Assembly: GCF_018603905.1 (NCBI RefSeq)
Contig: NZ_JAHFZZ010000002.1
Coordinates: forward strand, 186,001-250,000
Reading direction: 5' to 3'
DNA length: 64,000 nucleotides
Origin: Nonomuraea sp. NEAU-A123
Lineage (GTDB): Bacteria; Actinomycetota; Actinomycetes; Streptosporangiales; Streptosporangiaceae
Positions 1-9,345 of the stretch are shown here, piece after piece (position 1 is the stretch's first letter; each line of letters opens with the position of its first letter). The notes under the pieces are model-generated. The model was not told the DNA's origin and did no database searches. It saw only the letters and a list, made by a program, of their open reading frames with translations. The translations under genes were made by a program, and so were the position numbers.

Positions 1-30
1 CACCGGCTGACCGGTGCCGGGCGTTTTTTT
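1..30 (+). terminator. Rho-independent terminator of an upstream gene
   Basis: A perfect 6-bp stem (CACCGG / CCGGTG) with a CTGA loop is followed by a GC spacer and a run of seven T. It would end a plus-strand gene lying to the left of the window. The stem is short, but the T run is unusual for this GC-rich DNA. Confidence 0.6.
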
Positions 31-69
31 GGCCACAGATTATGTAGATCGGTCTAGAGAGGAATGTGA

Positions 70-1902
70 ATGGAAGAGTCTTCGCCGGACGCCGTGGTCT
101 TCGGCGCGAACGGCTTCATCGGCAGGTGGACGGTACTGCACCTGCTGGAGCAGGGCCGGACGATCGCGGCCGTTCTCCGCGAACCTGCTCAGAGCCGCGC
201 GGGCGAGCTGCGCGCCTGGCTACAAGACCATGGCGTGGGAGCCGAGCGGCTCGCGGTCGTGGCCGGTGATCTCACGGCCGGTGCGGGCCTGGGGCTGAGC
301 GCGGCGGACGACGAGCGGCTCGCCGGCGTACGGGATGTCTTCAACACCGCCGCCGTCTACCGGTTCGGGCTGCGGCGCGAAGAGGCCAGGACGGTCAACG
401 TCGAAGGCGCCCTGAACGTGCTGCGCTGGGCCGCGACCCGGGCCGGCCTGCGCAGGCTGATCCACGTGTCGGGCTACCGGGTCGGGCTGGACCCGGAAGC
501 GCGGTATCCGCTCCCGGAGGCCGAGCTGGTGAAGCTCTACCGAGGCAAGGGGGCCTATGAGGGCTCCAAGACCGAGGGGGACGCGGCCGTCCGGGTCGTC
601 GCGGCGCAGTTAGGGGTCCCGCTGACCGTGGTGAACCCGAGCACCGTGATCGGCCACTCCACCACGGGCGAGGCCGGTCAGTACATCGGCCTGGCCGAAC
701 TGGTCCGCGACCTGTGGACGGGCCGGCTTCCGGCGTTGCCGGGCACCGCCCGTACGTTCGTGCCCGTGGTGACCGTGGATCATTTCGCGAAGTTCATGGC
801 CGCCATTCCCGAACACGACCCCGAGCCCGGCGGCCTGCACTGGGTGCTCGACGAGAACACCCCCGACCTGCCCGACCTGGTGCGCCTGCTCGGGGGCCAC
901 CTGGGCGTACCCGCGCCGAAGGCCCTCGTACCGGTGGCCCTGGTCCGCCGCCTCCCCGCCGCGCTGACCGGAGCCAACCCTGAGACCCTGGCCTTCCTGA
1001 CCGAGGACCGTTACGACACTGTCTCAGCCGAGAAGGTCGCCGAGGCCGCGGGGCTCCGGCAGCCGCCCGTCGAGACCGCGCTGCGCCGCTGGGCCGATCG
1101 GCTGGTGGCGGACAGGTTCGGGACGACTCCGGCCGTACTTCCCGGCGGCTTCCATGACGTCGGCGGATCCCGGACCTATGTCGCCGGGGACAAGACCTCG
1201 CCCGGCTTCGTACTCCTGCACGGACTTCCCCTCGACGGCGAGTCCTGGCAGGGAGTGCTCGGCGAACTGGACGAAGCACCCGCCCTCGTCGCCGACCTGC
1301 CGGGACTCGGCCGTTCCGCGCCCACGGCGGCCACCCCGCTGGACTGGCTCACCGATCTGCTGGCGCCCGTACAGACCCGGCCCGTCATCGTCGCCCACTC
1401 GGCGGCCACCGCACCGGCGCTCCGCTACGCCGCCGCACATCCCGACCGCATCTCGGCCCTGCTCCTCGTCTCGCCCTATTTCCTCCAGGCGCAGGCCCCG
1501 CGGCTGCTCCGCACGCCGACGCTCGCCGCGCCGCTCCTCAAGAGGATCTCCGCCGACCGGCTCGCGACCTCACTCCTCGGCGCGAGCGGCGGCGTTTCCT
1601 CAGACGACGCCCGTCGGGCCATCGCGAGCGCCGCCGCCCAGTTGCACCGGCCCGGCGTCGCCCGCCGTACGGCCCAGTGGCTGCGGGCCGCGAACCACCC
1701 CACCGAACGCGCCGCCCTCCAAGCCCTGCTGGGCGGAGCCGTCTCGGTCCCGGTCCACATCGTTGCCGGAGAGTTGGATCCGCTGGTCGGCGAACCTGGC
1801 CCGGCCACCGTCACGACCGTCCCCGCCGCCGGGCACCATCCGCACCTCACTCACCCCTCCACCATCGCCGCGATCATGCGACGCATGGCTGACATTAGGT
1901 GA
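70..1902 (+). CDS. NAD-dependent epimerase / alpha-beta hydrolase fusion protein
   Basis: This 610-residue protein joins two enzyme families. Residues 1 to about 350 are an extended SDR / NAD-dependent epimerase domain: glycine motif GANGFIG near residue 13 and a YxxxK pair at Y163/K167. Residues about 365 to 610 are an alpha/beta hydrolase: an oxyanion-type LLHGLPLDG strand, nucleophile S444 in an AHSAA elbow (not the usual GxSxG), probable acid D570 and H589/H590. The ATG is preceded by AGAGGA at 6-8 nt. Family knowledge predicts nucleotide-sugar or aldehyde reduction for the first half and ester or lactone hydrolysis for the second; the substrate is unknown. It appears to stand alone, with a terminator upstream and a convergent gene 15 bp downstream. 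The single uninterrupted frame argues against a sequencing artefact. Confidence 0.85.
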   Translation: MEESSPDAVVFGANGFIGRWTVLHLLEQGRTIAAVLREPAQSRAGELRAWLQDHGVGAERLAVVAGDLTAGAGLGLSAADDERLAGVRDVFNTAAVYRFGLRREEARTVNVEGALNVLRWAATRAGLRRLIHVSGYRVGLDPEARYPLPEAELVKLYRGKGAYEGSKTEGDAAVRVVAAQLGVPLTVVNPSTVIGHSTTGEAGQYIGLAELVRDLWTGRLPALPGTARTFVPVVTVDHFAKFMAAIPEHDPEPGGLHWVLDENTPDLPDLVRLLGGHLGVPAPKALVPVALVRRLPAALTGANPETLAFLTEDRYDTVSAEKVAEAAGLRQPPVETALRRWADRLVADRFGTTPAVLPGGFHDVGGSRTYVAGDKTSPGFVLLHGLPLDGESWQGVLGELDEAPALVADLPGLGRSAPTAATPLDWLTDLLAPVQTRPVIVAHSAATAPALRYAAAHPDRISALLLVSPYFLQAQAPRLLRTPTLAAPLLKRISADRLATSLLGASGGVSSDDARRAIASAAAQLHRPGVARRTAQWLRAANHPTERAALQALLGGAVSVPVHIVAGELDPLVGEPGPATVTTVPAAGHHPHLTHPSTIAAIMRRMADIR

Positions 1903-1917
1903 ACCGGTTACGCCGCG

Positions 1918-2397
1918 TCAGTGCTCCTCGGCCGCCGGCTCCAGAACGAAGACCGGGATCTCACGGTCCGTCTTCTTCTGGTAGTCGGCGTAGTCCGGGT
2001 ACGCCTCGACGGCTCGAGCCCACCACACGGCCTTCTCATCCCCGGTCACCTCGCGTGCCAGCATGTCCTGGCGCACCGGGCCGTCCTGAAGCTCCACCCG
2101 AGGGTCGGCCACCACGTTGTAGTACCAGACCGGGTGCTTGGGGGCTCCTCCCAAGGAGGCGACCACGACGTAGGTGCCGTCGTGCTCCACCCGCATGAGC
2201 GGTGACTTGCGGATCTTGCCGCTCTTCGCGCCCAGGGTGGTCAGGATGACGACAGGCATGTCCCGCCGCCTCGTGTCATCCGGACCGACCAGGCTCCCTA
2301 GGGTCGTTCCTTCCGTACCGCCGGAGCTTTCGTACAGCTCCACCTGGTCACGTACCAACTGCACCGTGCTCGGCTCGTACTCGCCTTTGAGCGGCAT
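1918..2397 (-). CDS. Nitroreductase / deazaflavin-dependent oxidoreductase (DDN-like)
   Basis: The 159-residue product matches the F420 (deazaflavin)-dependent nitroreductase family: an [20 protein letters not shown] segment, then [16 protein letters not shown] and a C-terminal FVLEP strand. Family members reduce substrates with F420H2 in a small split-barrel fold. I chose the ATG at 2397 because GGAG lies 9 nt upstream; an ATG three codons earlier directly abuts that GGAG. The reading frame stays open much further upstream but does not look like this family there. It converges on the epimerase/hydrolase gene. The substrate is unknown. Confidence 0.85.
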   Translation of the reverse strand: MPLKGEYEPSTVQLVRDQVELYESSGGTEGTTLGSLVGPDDTRRRDMPVVILTTLGAKSGKIRKSPLMRVEHDGTYVVVASLGGAPKHPVWYYNVVADPRVELQDGPVRQDMLAREVTGDEKAVWWARAVEAYPDYADYQKKTDREIPVFVLEPAAEEH

Positions 2398-2519
2398 GTT
2401 GCCCATCTCCACGCTGTCGACGAATCCTCGCTCCGCGCAACGCACAAGGCGGACGCGATCATTCCCGGTGTGTCCAGCCCGATCTTGCCCTCGGCCACCG
2501 GTTGCGACTGGACATCCTG

Positions 2520-2924
2520 TCAAGCGGCGTCGAGGGCCTCGGTGATCTTGCGGGCCATCTCCGTCATGGTGGGGCTGGGCTCGCCCTGGTGGGTGCGGGC
2601 GGCGGCTTCGATGGCGACGGTGACGGTGTTGTGGAAGTTGTCGGCCTCGGCCGGGTCCTGCTGCTTGAGCAGGCTGATGGCCGCGGTCAGGGCGGGCAGT
2701 ACCTGGTCGGCGAGTTCGGCTACGGACTTGCCGTACTTCACGCCCTTGGGCGCCTTGGTGAGCACGTGCCCGACCAGGCCGGTCGCGGAGGTCAGGGCGA
2801 TGGAGCCGTGAGTGGCGACCTTGTGCGCCGAGCCGGCGGCACCAGCGGCGGACATCAGTGAGACTGCGCCCCACGCGGCGATCCGCAGGGTGAGCTTGTC
2901 CTGGTCGGTAAGGGTGACGGACAT
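2520..2924 (-). CDS. Conserved hypothetical protein, 134 residues
   Basis: A GC-biased frame with a clear GAAGGAG about 9 nt before its ATG. The protein is soluble and largely helical, with small-residue stretches ([20 protein letters not shown]) and an acidic C-terminal half ([15 protein letters not shown]). There is no signal peptide. I recognise no functional domain; it resembles small conserved actinobacterial proteins of unknown role. It lies between the nitroreductase and the P450, all on the minus strand, with gaps of 122 and 98 bp, so co-transcription with the P450 upstream is possible but not shown. Confidence 0.7.
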   Translation of the reverse strand: MSVTLTDQDKLTLRIAAWGAVSLMSAAGAAGSAHKVATHGSIALTSATGLVGHVLTKAPKGVKYGKSVAELADQVLPALTAAISLLKQQDPAEADNFHNTVTVAIEAAARTHQGEPSPTMTEMARKITEALDAA

Positions 2925-3022
2925 GGTGGTGTACTCCTTCGGAGTGTGTTGGCGCTGTTCTCGGCAGCATCGCCCGCAGGCGAGGGACCACGGCTGCGGG
3001 CGGGCGCGTCATTGGCCGGCGG

Positions 3023-4222
3023 TCACACGTCCCAGGTGACCGGGAGGCTCTTGACCCCGTAGATGTCGGCGGTCTCCGGGCGCAGGGCGACTTCTTCGGC
3101 GGGTACGGCCAGGCGCAGGGTGGGGAAGCGGTTGATCAGTGCGGTGAAGGCGACGCGCATCTCGACGCGGGCCAGTTGCTGGCCCAGGCACTGGTGGATG
3201 CCGTGGCTGAAGGCCAGGTGTCCGCCGTCTTGCCGGCGCAGGTCGAGCGCGTGGGGGTTGGTGAAGCGTTCGGGGTCGCGGTTGGCGGTGTTGAGAGACA
3301 GGATGACCGTCGTGCCGGCTTTGATGGTGTGGCCGCCCAGTTCGATGTCCTCCAGCGCCGTCCTCATGAACGTCTTGGCGATGCTCAGGTACCGCATCAG
3401 TTCCTCGACGGCGTTGTCGGTGAGCGCGGGGTCGGCGCGCAACGCGGCCAGCTGCTCCGGGTTCTGCAGCAGGGCGAAGGTGCCCAGCGCCAGCATGTTC
3501 GCGGTGGTGTCGAACCCGGCCGACAGCAGGATCAGGGCGATCCCCTTCAGCTCCTCATCGGTCAGGTCGCTGTCGAGCAGGTCGCTGAGCACGTCGTCGG
3601 TGGGGTTGGCGCGCTTGGCGGCCACCAGCTCGGCGAGGTAGGTCTGGGTCGCGATGTAGGCCGCGATCAGCTCCTCGTCGCTGACCTCCCCGCCGAGGAA
3701 CTTGTCGATGTTCTCCTGGAAGGAGCCCCGCTCCTCGTACGGCACGCCCAGCAGCTCACAGATGATGACGGCGGGGATGGGCTTGGCGAACGCGGTCACC
3801 AGGTCCGCCGACGGCCCGGCCTTCTCCATCGCGTCCAGGTGCTCGGCGGTGACCTGCTCGACGCGCTCGGTGAGCAGCCGCATCCGCCGTACGGTGAACT
3901 TGCCCACCAGCGGTTTGCGGTAGCGGCCGTGCTGCGGCTCGTCCATGAGGAGGAACTCACCGGGCGGCGCCGGAGGCACCTCGATGTCGCCGTAGTCGAT
4001 GCTCGGGTGGTGGCGCATGAGCTCCTTGCGCGAGCTGAACCGCGAGTCGGCCAGGACCGACCGGACCAGGTCATAGCCGGTGACCAGCCAGCCCTGGTGT
4101 CCGTCGGGGAAGGGGAAGCGGCTGATCGGGCTGTGCTCACGGGCGTCGATCAGCTCTGCCGGCGGGTCGAAGGGGCAGCCGGGCTTACGCGCCGTCGGCA
4201 TCGTCGTGACGGTGTGTTCCAT
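3023..4222 (-). CDS. Cytochrome P450
   Basis: This 399-residue soluble bacterial P450 shows the I-helix oxygen-activation motif AGFDTT, the K-helix ExxR (ELMR), and the haem loop [10 protein letters not shown] with ligand C345. Length and motifs fit the CYP105/CYP107-type enzymes that oxidise small molecules or natural products using ferredoxin; no ferredoxin is encoded next to it. Start: GAGAGGA lies 6 nt before the ATG at 4222. The frame continues upstream through a conserved ATGGTGGCTGC at 4267, so a leaderless longer form is possible. Its upstream region carries the 70-bp block that also precedes the DrrAB exporter, and it is divergent from the BTAD regulator, which suggests an oxidation-plus-export cassette under that regulator. 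Confidence 0.93.
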   Translation of the reverse strand: MEHTVTTMPTARKPGCPFDPPAELIDAREHSPISRFPFPDGHQGWLVTGYDLVRSVLADSRFSSRKELMRHHPSIDYGDIEVPPAPPGEFLLMDEPQHGRYRKPLVGKFTVRRMRLLTERVEQVTAEHLDAMEKAGPSADLVTAFAKPIPAVIICELLGVPYEERGSFQENIDKFLGGEVSDEELIAAYIATQTYLAELVAAKRANPTDDVLSDLLDSDLTDEELKGIALILLSAGFDTTANMLALGTFALLQNPEQLAALRADPALTDNAVEELMRYLSIAKTFMRTALEDIELGGHTIKAGTTVILSLNTANRDPERFTNPHALDLRRQDGGHLAFSHGIHQCLGQQLARVEMRVAFTALINRFPTLRLAVPAEEVALRPETADIYGVKSLPVTWDV

Positions 4223-4256
4223 GATCATTCCTCTCATCGGCCTATATTCAACTCGC

Positions 4257-4326
4257 GCAGCCACCATCGCCGACCGCGCTGATACCGGGCCGTTGCCGTG
4301 CTGACACGGCCGCTGATACGACACCG
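4257..4326. repeat. 70-bp regulatory block, copy A (P450/BTAD intergenic region)
   Basis: This block is 65/70 identical to 9276-9345. It contains three heptamers: GCTGATA at 4278, GCTGACA at 4300 and GCTGATA at 4312 (offsets 22 and 12 bp). Direct heptamer repeats at roughly helical spacing are what SARP/BTAD regulators are known to bind. It lies just upstream of the P450 start and within the divergent promoter region of the BTAD regulator. Confidence 0.8.
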
Positions 4327-4435
4327 CATCCCGCTGGTCACGCGGACGTGTTGGGCCCGGGCATGAAGTACGAAGTGCGGCATATGCGCTCACAAGGCAG
4401 GCAACCGGTTCGGGACGTCGCCACAGTTCGGCACA

Positions 4436-7400
4436 ATGACTGATGTGCGAGTTGAATTGCTTGGTCCGTTCGAGGTCCGGAACCACGATGGGGCCGTCGT
4501 GGAGGTTCCGGGGATTCGGCTGCGCGCGCTGCTGGCCGCACTCGCCCTCGAACCTGGCCGGATCGTCACGCGCGCGCGGCTGGTGGACTGGATTTGGGGA
4601 CAACAGCCGCCCGCGGACGAAGTGAATGCCTTGCAGGCGTTGGTGTCCAGGCTGCGCAGGGTGTTGCCGGACGGTGTGATCGAAGCGGATTCGGGCGGGT
4701 ACCGGCTGGCCGTGGCTCCTGATGCCGTGGACGTGTGCCGGTTCGAGGCCCAGGTCGGTCAGGCCCGTACCGCCGAGCTTGCGGCGCGGGCGGATCTGCT
4801 GCGCTCGGCCCTGGCACTGTGGCGCGGTACGGCCATGGCGGACATCGCGCTGCAAGGCAGCGATCTGTTCGACGCCGCGGTCGCGCGTCTGGACGAGCTC
4901 TACGTGGCCGCGCTCGGGGATCGGGTGGATGCCGACATCCGCCTCGGCCGTGGCTCGGAGTTGGTCTCCGAGCTGACCGGGCTGGTTGCCACGTATCCGC
5001 TGCGGGAGGGGTTTGTGGCGGCCTTGATGCGCGCGCTCGCCGAGGCGGGGCGGGGGAATGAGGCGTTGACCGCGTACCAGCGGACGCGCGAGCGGCTCGC
5101 TGAGGAGTTGGGCGCCGATCCATCGGCTGAGCTCTCCGCGCTGCACACCGCGTTGCTGCGGGGCGAGCTGGGCGAGCGGGCGGACAACCGCAGGACGAAC
5201 CTGCGCGCCGAGCTGACGAGTTTCGTCGGCAAGGACGATGACATCGCCGCGGTCGCCGTTGTGGCCATCGGACACCGACTGGTCACCATGACGGGCGCGG
5301 GTGGCTCCGGCAAGACAAGGCTGGCCACGGAGACCGCGCGGACGATGCTCGCCGAGCTGCCGGATGGGGCGTGGCTGGTCGAACTGGCCTCGGTACGGGC
5401 GGGCGGTGACCTGGCGCAGGCCGCCCTGACCGCGCTCGGCCTGCGTGACCAGGCATTGCTCGGTGATGCGCGGGCTGGGGAACCGATGGATCGGCTCATC
5501 GCCGCGCTCCGGGAGCGCTCGGCCCTGCTGATCCTGGACAACTGCGAGCACGTGATCGAGGCGGCCGCGGCTTTCGCGGATCGGCTTCTGGGAGAGTGCC
5601 GGAGGCTGCGGATTCTGGCCACGAGCAGGGAACCGCTCGGCATCACCGGAGAGGTGCTGTGGCAGGTCGAGCCACTCGCGCTGCCCGCGAAGGGAGCCGA
5701 GCCCTCCGAGGTCGAATCCTCGCCCGCGGTGCGGCTACTGCGGGACCGCGCGGGTCTGGTGCGCAAGGACATCGGCTCCGACGTGCACACCTTGTCGTCC
5801 ATGGCGCGGATCTGCCGGGCGCTCGACGGGGTGCCGCTGGCGATCGAGCTGGCCGCGGCACGGCTGCGCACCATGTCCGTCGATCAGCTGGCGCATCGGC
5901 TCGATGACCGATTCCAGCTGTTGACCAGCGGCAGCCGTACGGCGCTTTCCCGGCACAAGACGCTGCGCGCGGTGGTGGACTGGAGCTGGGATCTTTTGTC
6001 CGAGGCCGAACGTGGCGTGCTGCGGCGGCTGTCGGTGTTCTCCGGCGGGGTGAGCCTGGAGGCGGCCGAACGGGTGTGCGGGGACGAGGCATTCGCCGGG
6101 GAGCAGGTGCTCGACCTGCTGACCGCGTTGATCGAGAAGTCGCTGCTGCTCGCCGACGGCGAGGGCACGCCGCGCTACCGGATGCTCAACACCATCAGGG
6201 AATACGCGGCGCACCGGCTCGCCGAAGCCGGGGAATCCGAGCCGGCGCGCCGGGCGCACCTCGCCTACTTCACCGAACTGGCCGAGACGGCCGAGCCGCA
6301 CCTGCGCCGGGCCGAGCAGTTGGAATGGCTGTCCACGCTCGAGGCCGAGCACGACAACATCAGTACGGCCCTGCGCGGAGCGATCGACGAGGGATGGGCT
6401 CAGGAGGCGATGCGGCTGGTCGGAGCCGCAGGCTGGTACTGGTATCTCAGTGGGCACCGGGCCGAGGGCACCGAGTTGAGCATCGCGGCGGCCTCGCTGC
6501 CCGGTGAGGTGTCCGATGAGGTGCGGGCGATCGCGTACACCATCGTGACGGTGTTCCTGACCTCCGGGCCCGGCCGCGATCAGTATCAGGCGCAGGAATG
6601 GATCCACGAGGCGCACCGGGTCACCCAGCACGGCGGGTATCGCCACCCTATGCTCGGGTTCGTCGAGCTGTGGAAGCGGATGCTGCAGGAGCCGACGGAT
6701 TTCCTGCCCGCGCTCGAGCCGCTCATCGCCGACGACGATCCATGGGTGCGCGCGCAGGCCAGGCTCACTCGCGGCCGATTCCGGCTCACGCTCGGCGGCG
6801 ACGAGACTGACGTGGACATCGACGCTGAGATCGCCCTTGCCGAGTTCCGCACGCTGGGTGACCGGATGGGGATCTCGTTGGCGCTGACCTTCCTGGCCGA
6901 TCGGCTCGCCATGCGCGGCGAGTTCGCACGCGCGTGTGAGCACTACGAAGAGGCGGCCACGGCGCTGACGGAGGTGGGCGCGACCGAGGACGTGGTCGGT
7001 GTGCGAGCGCGGCAGGCTCAGCTGTACTGGCTGCTCGGCGATGAGCGATCCAGCACGTCCGCCATGGCCGAGGCGCAGCGGTACGCGGACGGGATCGCCT
7101 GGCCGGACACTCTGGCCGAGATGGTGCTTGCGAAGGCGCAGTTGGCGCGCTGGCGTGGCGAGCCGGACACGGCACACCAGCACCTGGCCACGGTGCGGGC
7201 GATGCTGGACAACGAGGAACTGAGCGTCTTGTCCCTCGCCAAGGCCATGGACCTGTACGGCTACCTCACCGAGGATCTCGAGAAGGTCCGCGCGCATCGG
7301 AGCGAGGCGTTCCGCACGGTTGTGGAGACGGCCTATCCGCCGCTGATCGCCGAGGTGTTGGTCGGGATCGCGGATCTCGCACTGCGCCAGGGACAGTACG

Positions 7401-7588
7401 AGCAGGCCGCGCGATTGCTCGCGGCAAGCGACGGCGTGCGCGGTACACCGGATCGTTCGCAGCCGGACGCTTCCAGGATCGCCGCGGACACGCGGGATCG
7501 CCTCGGTGAAACGGTGTTCACCGAGGCGATTCGGGCCGGCCGGGAGCGGGATTGGCGCGAGCTGGCCGAGATCACCCTCGCTTCGTGA
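4436..7588 (+). CDS. BTAD / NTPase / TPR transcriptional regulator (SARP-like, large)
   Basis: The 1050-residue protein starts with a winged-helix domain (residues 1-95, VELLGPFEV onward) and a BTAD domain (about 100-245). A P-loop NTPase follows, with Walker A GAGGSGKT near residue 287 and Walker B LLILDNCEHV. The C-terminal half is helical TPR-like repeats. Such STAND-type SARP regulators activate secondary-metabolite genes by binding heptamer direct repeats near -35 boxes. No clear Shine-Dalgarno precedes the ATG. It is divergent from the P450, and its 3' end overlaps the exporter permease by 17 bp on the opposite strand. The duplicated 70-bp block beside the P450 and the exporter makes both likely targets, and it may regulate itself. 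Confidence 0.88.
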   Translation: MTDVRVELLGPFEVRNHDGAVVEVPGIRLRALLAALALEPGRIVTRARLVDWIWGQQPPADEVNALQALVSRLRRVLPDGVIEADSGGYRLAVAPDAVDVCRFEAQVGQARTAELAARADLLRSALALWRGTAMADIALQGSDLFDAAVARLDELYVAALGDRVDADIRLGRGSELVSELTGLVATYPLREGFVAALMRALAEAGRGNEALTAYQRTRERLAEELGADPSAELSALHTALLRGELGERADNRRTNLRAELTSFVGKDDDIAAVAVVAIGHRLVTMTGAGGSGKTRLATETARTMLAELPDGAWLVELASVRAGGDLAQAALTALGLRDQALLGDARAGEPMDRLIAALRERSALLILDNCEHVIEAAAAFADRLLGECRRLRILATSREPLGITGEVLWQVEPLALPAKGAEPSEVESSPAVRLLRDRAGLVRKDIGSDVHTLSSMARICRALDGVPLAIELAAARLRTMSVDQLAHRLDDRFQLLTSGSRTALSRHKTLRAVVDWSWDLLSEAERGVLRRLSVFSGGVSLEAAERVCGDEAFAGEQVLDLLTALIEKSLLLADGEGTPRYRMLNTIREYAAHRLAEAGESEPARRAHLAYFTELAETAEPHLRRAEQLEWLSTLEAEHDNISTALRGAIDEGWAQEAMRLVGAAGWYWYLSGHRAEGTELSIAAASLPGEVSDEVRAIAYTIVTVFLTSGPGRDQYQAQEWIHEAHRVTQHGGYRHPMLGFVELWKRMLQEPTDFLPALEPLIADDDPWVRAQARLTRGRFRLTLGGDETDVDIDAEIALAEFRTLGDRMGISLALTFLADRLAMRGEFARACEHYEEAATALTEVGATEDVVGVRARQAQLYWLLGDERSSTSAMAEAQRYADGIAWPDTLAEMVLAKAQLARWRGEPDTAHQHLATVRAMLDNEELSVLSLAKAMDLYGYLTEDLEKVRAHRSEAFRTVVETAYPPLIAEVLVGIADLALRQGQYEQAARLLAASDGVRGTPDRSQPDASRIAADTRDRLGETVFTEAIRAGRERDWRELAEITLAS

Positions 7589-8333
7589 ACGTCGAGCGCG
7601 CCCACAGGTAGCCGATCAACGCGATCCCCACACACCAGGCGATCGCCGTCATGGCCGAGCCCGCCGACGGCGCACCGGTCAGCAGCCCGCGCAGGGTTTC
7701 GATGATCGAGGTGAACGGTTGGTACTCGGCGAACTGCCGCGCACCCGCCCCCATCTTGTCGGCCGGCACGAACGCGCTGCTCAGGAAGGGAAGGATCATC
7801 AGCGGGACACCGATGAGGCCCGCGCTTTCCACCGACTTCGCCGCGAGGCCGAACGCGATGGTCAGCCAGCCGATCGCCAGTACCGCCAACGCGACGATGC
7901 CGATCACGCCGAGCCACTCCGTGAAACTCGCCGACGGCCGGAATCCCATCAGAAACGAGACCCCGATGATGAGCGCGATGGCCACCAGGCTCCGTAGCGT
8001 GGACGCGATCACGTGCGCGTTCAGCACCGCGCCCCGCGACACTTGCATGACGCGAAGCCGGTTGATGAATCCGGTCGTCATGTCGGAATTCACCGCGATC
8101 GCAGTGGGGCTGATCCCGTAACAGATGGTAGTAATGATCAACCCTGGCGTCGCGTAATCGGCATAGTTGACGCCGACGTTGAACGCGTCGCCGAATATGT
8201 AGACCATCAGGAACATCAGAACGAGCGGCATGATGATGCCGTTGAACAGTGCCAGCGGATTGCGCATCGTGTGCCGGAAGTTGCGCCGCAACATGGTCGC
8301 GGAATCCGCCAGGGAAGCTGAGATGCCATTCAT
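7572..8333 (-). CDS. ABC-2 type transporter permease (DrrB-like)
   Basis: The 253-residue membrane protein has about six hydrophobic segments and the ABC-2 pattern of daunorubicin-exporter DrrB relatives (N-terminal RNFRHTMRNP, then PLVLMFLMVYIFG). It would form the membrane half of a drug or metabolite exporter with the adjacent ATPase. Its ATG overlaps the ATPase stop as ATGA (8330-8333), so the two are translationally coupled. The 3' end converges with the BTAD regulator, overlapping by 17 bp. Substrate unknown; export of the product of the neighbouring P450, or self-resistance, is an inference from the shared regulatory block. Confidence 0.88.
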   Translation of the reverse strand: MNGISASLADSATMLRRNFRHTMRNPLALFNGIIMPLVLMFLMVYIFGDAFNVGVNYADYATPGLIITTICYGISPTAIAVNSDMTTGFINRLRVMQVSRGAVLNAHVIASTLRSLVAIALIIGVSFLMGFRPSASFTEWLGVIGIVALAVLAIGWLTIAFGLAAKSVESAGLIGVPLMILPFLSSAFVPADKMGAGARQFAEYQPFTSIIETLRGLLTGAPSAGSAMTAIAWCVGIALIGYLWARSTFTKRG

Positions 8334-9274
8334 TGTGCGTTGATCTCCTTGCGCGCGTGCCCGGTAAGGGCGAGGAAGACGTCATCCAGGTCCGGTGTAT
8401 GCACCGACAGTTCCTCGGCTTCGATGGAATGCGCATCGAGCCGATCGAGCAGCGCGCGTAGCGACCGCACCCCGCCGTCGCCGGGTACCCGCAAGGTCAG
8501 CTCTTCGGCGTCCTTTGTGGACTCGTGCAGGACCCGTGCCGCGGCGTCGAGTGCGTACTGATCGGTGAACCGTAGCCGGACATGGCTGCCGGGAACCCGG
8601 CGCTTGAGCTCATCGGCGGTGCCCTCGGCGACCAGCCGGCCCTGATCGAGTACGGCGATACGGTCGGCGAGTTGGTCGGCCTCCTCGAGATACTGGGTGG
8701 TGAGGAAGATGGTCGTACCGTCGGCGACCAGTTCCCGGATGATCTCCCACATGATGCGGCGGCTGCGCGGATCGAGTCCCGTCGTGGGCTCGTCCAGGAA
8801 AATGATCTGCGGCTTACCGACCAGCGTCATGGCAAGGTCCAGCTTGCGGCGCATGCCGCCGGAGTAGGACGACGCCAGCCTGCCGGCCGCTTCGACGAGA
8901 TCGAACCGGTCGAGCAACCGGTCGGCGATTCGTTTGCCCTCTGCCTTGGGCAGGTGCAGGAGATCCGCCATCAGCAGCAGGTTTTCCGCGCCGGTGAGCA
9001 GGTCGTCCACCGAAGCGAACTGCCCGGTGACCCCGATCGCCGTGCGCACCGCCTTGGTTTCCGTGGCCACGTCGTGCCCGGCGACGACCGCCTTCCCGGC
9101 GTCGGGGGTGAGCAGCGTGGTCAACACGTTCACCGTCGTGGTCTTCCCGGCGCCGTTGGGCCCGAGCAGGGCGAAGATCGTACCGGTCCGGACGTTCAGG
9201 TCTATGCCGTCGAGCACGATCTTGTCTTTGTATGCCTTTCGCAGCCCCGAGGCCGCAATGGCTGAACCGTTCAT
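8330..9274 (-). CDS. ABC transporter ATP-binding protein (DrrA-like)
   Basis: The 314-residue ATPase has Walker A GPNGAGKTT, Q-loop GVTGQF, signature SYSGGMRRKLDLA, Walker B IIFLDEPT, and TTQYLEEAD at the switch position. Gln in place of His at the switch is also seen in DrrA relatives. It pairs with the downstream permease (ATGA overlap). I place the start at the ATG at 9274 (MNGSAIAAS). An in-frame ATG at 9286 lies inside the duplicated 70-bp block, and the same codon stands in the same frame before the P450; it could be a leaderless start. Family role: ATP-driven export of a hydrophobic compound. Confidence 0.9.
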   Translation of the reverse strand: MNGSAIAASGLRKAYKDKIVLDGIDLNVRTGTIFALLGPNGAGKTTTVNVLTTLLTPDAGKAVVAGHDVATETKAVRTAIGVTGQFASVDDLLTGAENLLLMADLLHLPKAEGKRIADRLLDRFDLVEAAGRLASSYSGGMRRKLDLAMTLVGKPQIIFLDEPTTGLDPRSRRIMWEIIRELVADGTTIFLTTQYLEEADQLADRIAVLDQGRLVAEGTADELKRRVPGSHVRLRFTDQYALDAAARVLHESTKDAEELTLRVPGDGGVRSLRALLDRLDAHSIEAEELSVHTPDLDDVFLALTGHARKEINAQ

Positions 9275-9275
9275 G

Positions 9276-9345
9276 GCAGCCACCATCGCCGACCACCCTG
9301 ATGCCGGGCCGTTGCCGTGCTGACACGTCCGCTGACACGACACCG
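9276..9345. repeat. 70-bp regulatory block, copy B (upstream of DrrAB exporter)
   Basis: Same block as 4257-4326, with five mismatches. The heptamers are CCTGATG at 9297, GCTGACA at 9319 and GCTGACA at 9331, keeping the 22- and 12-bp offsets. It sits directly upstream of the minus-strand ATPase start, in the same orientation and at the same distance as copy A relative to the conserved ATGGTGGCTGC. Confidence 0.8.

Noticed and set aside
3023..5551. An 842-residue minus-strand open frame covering the P450 and part of the BTAD regulator region
   Set aside because: Only the last 399 residues are P450. The N-terminal part is an antisense shadow of the BTAD gene with arginine- and glutamine-rich nonsense composition. 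The GAGAGGA-preceded ATG at 4222 fits the family start.
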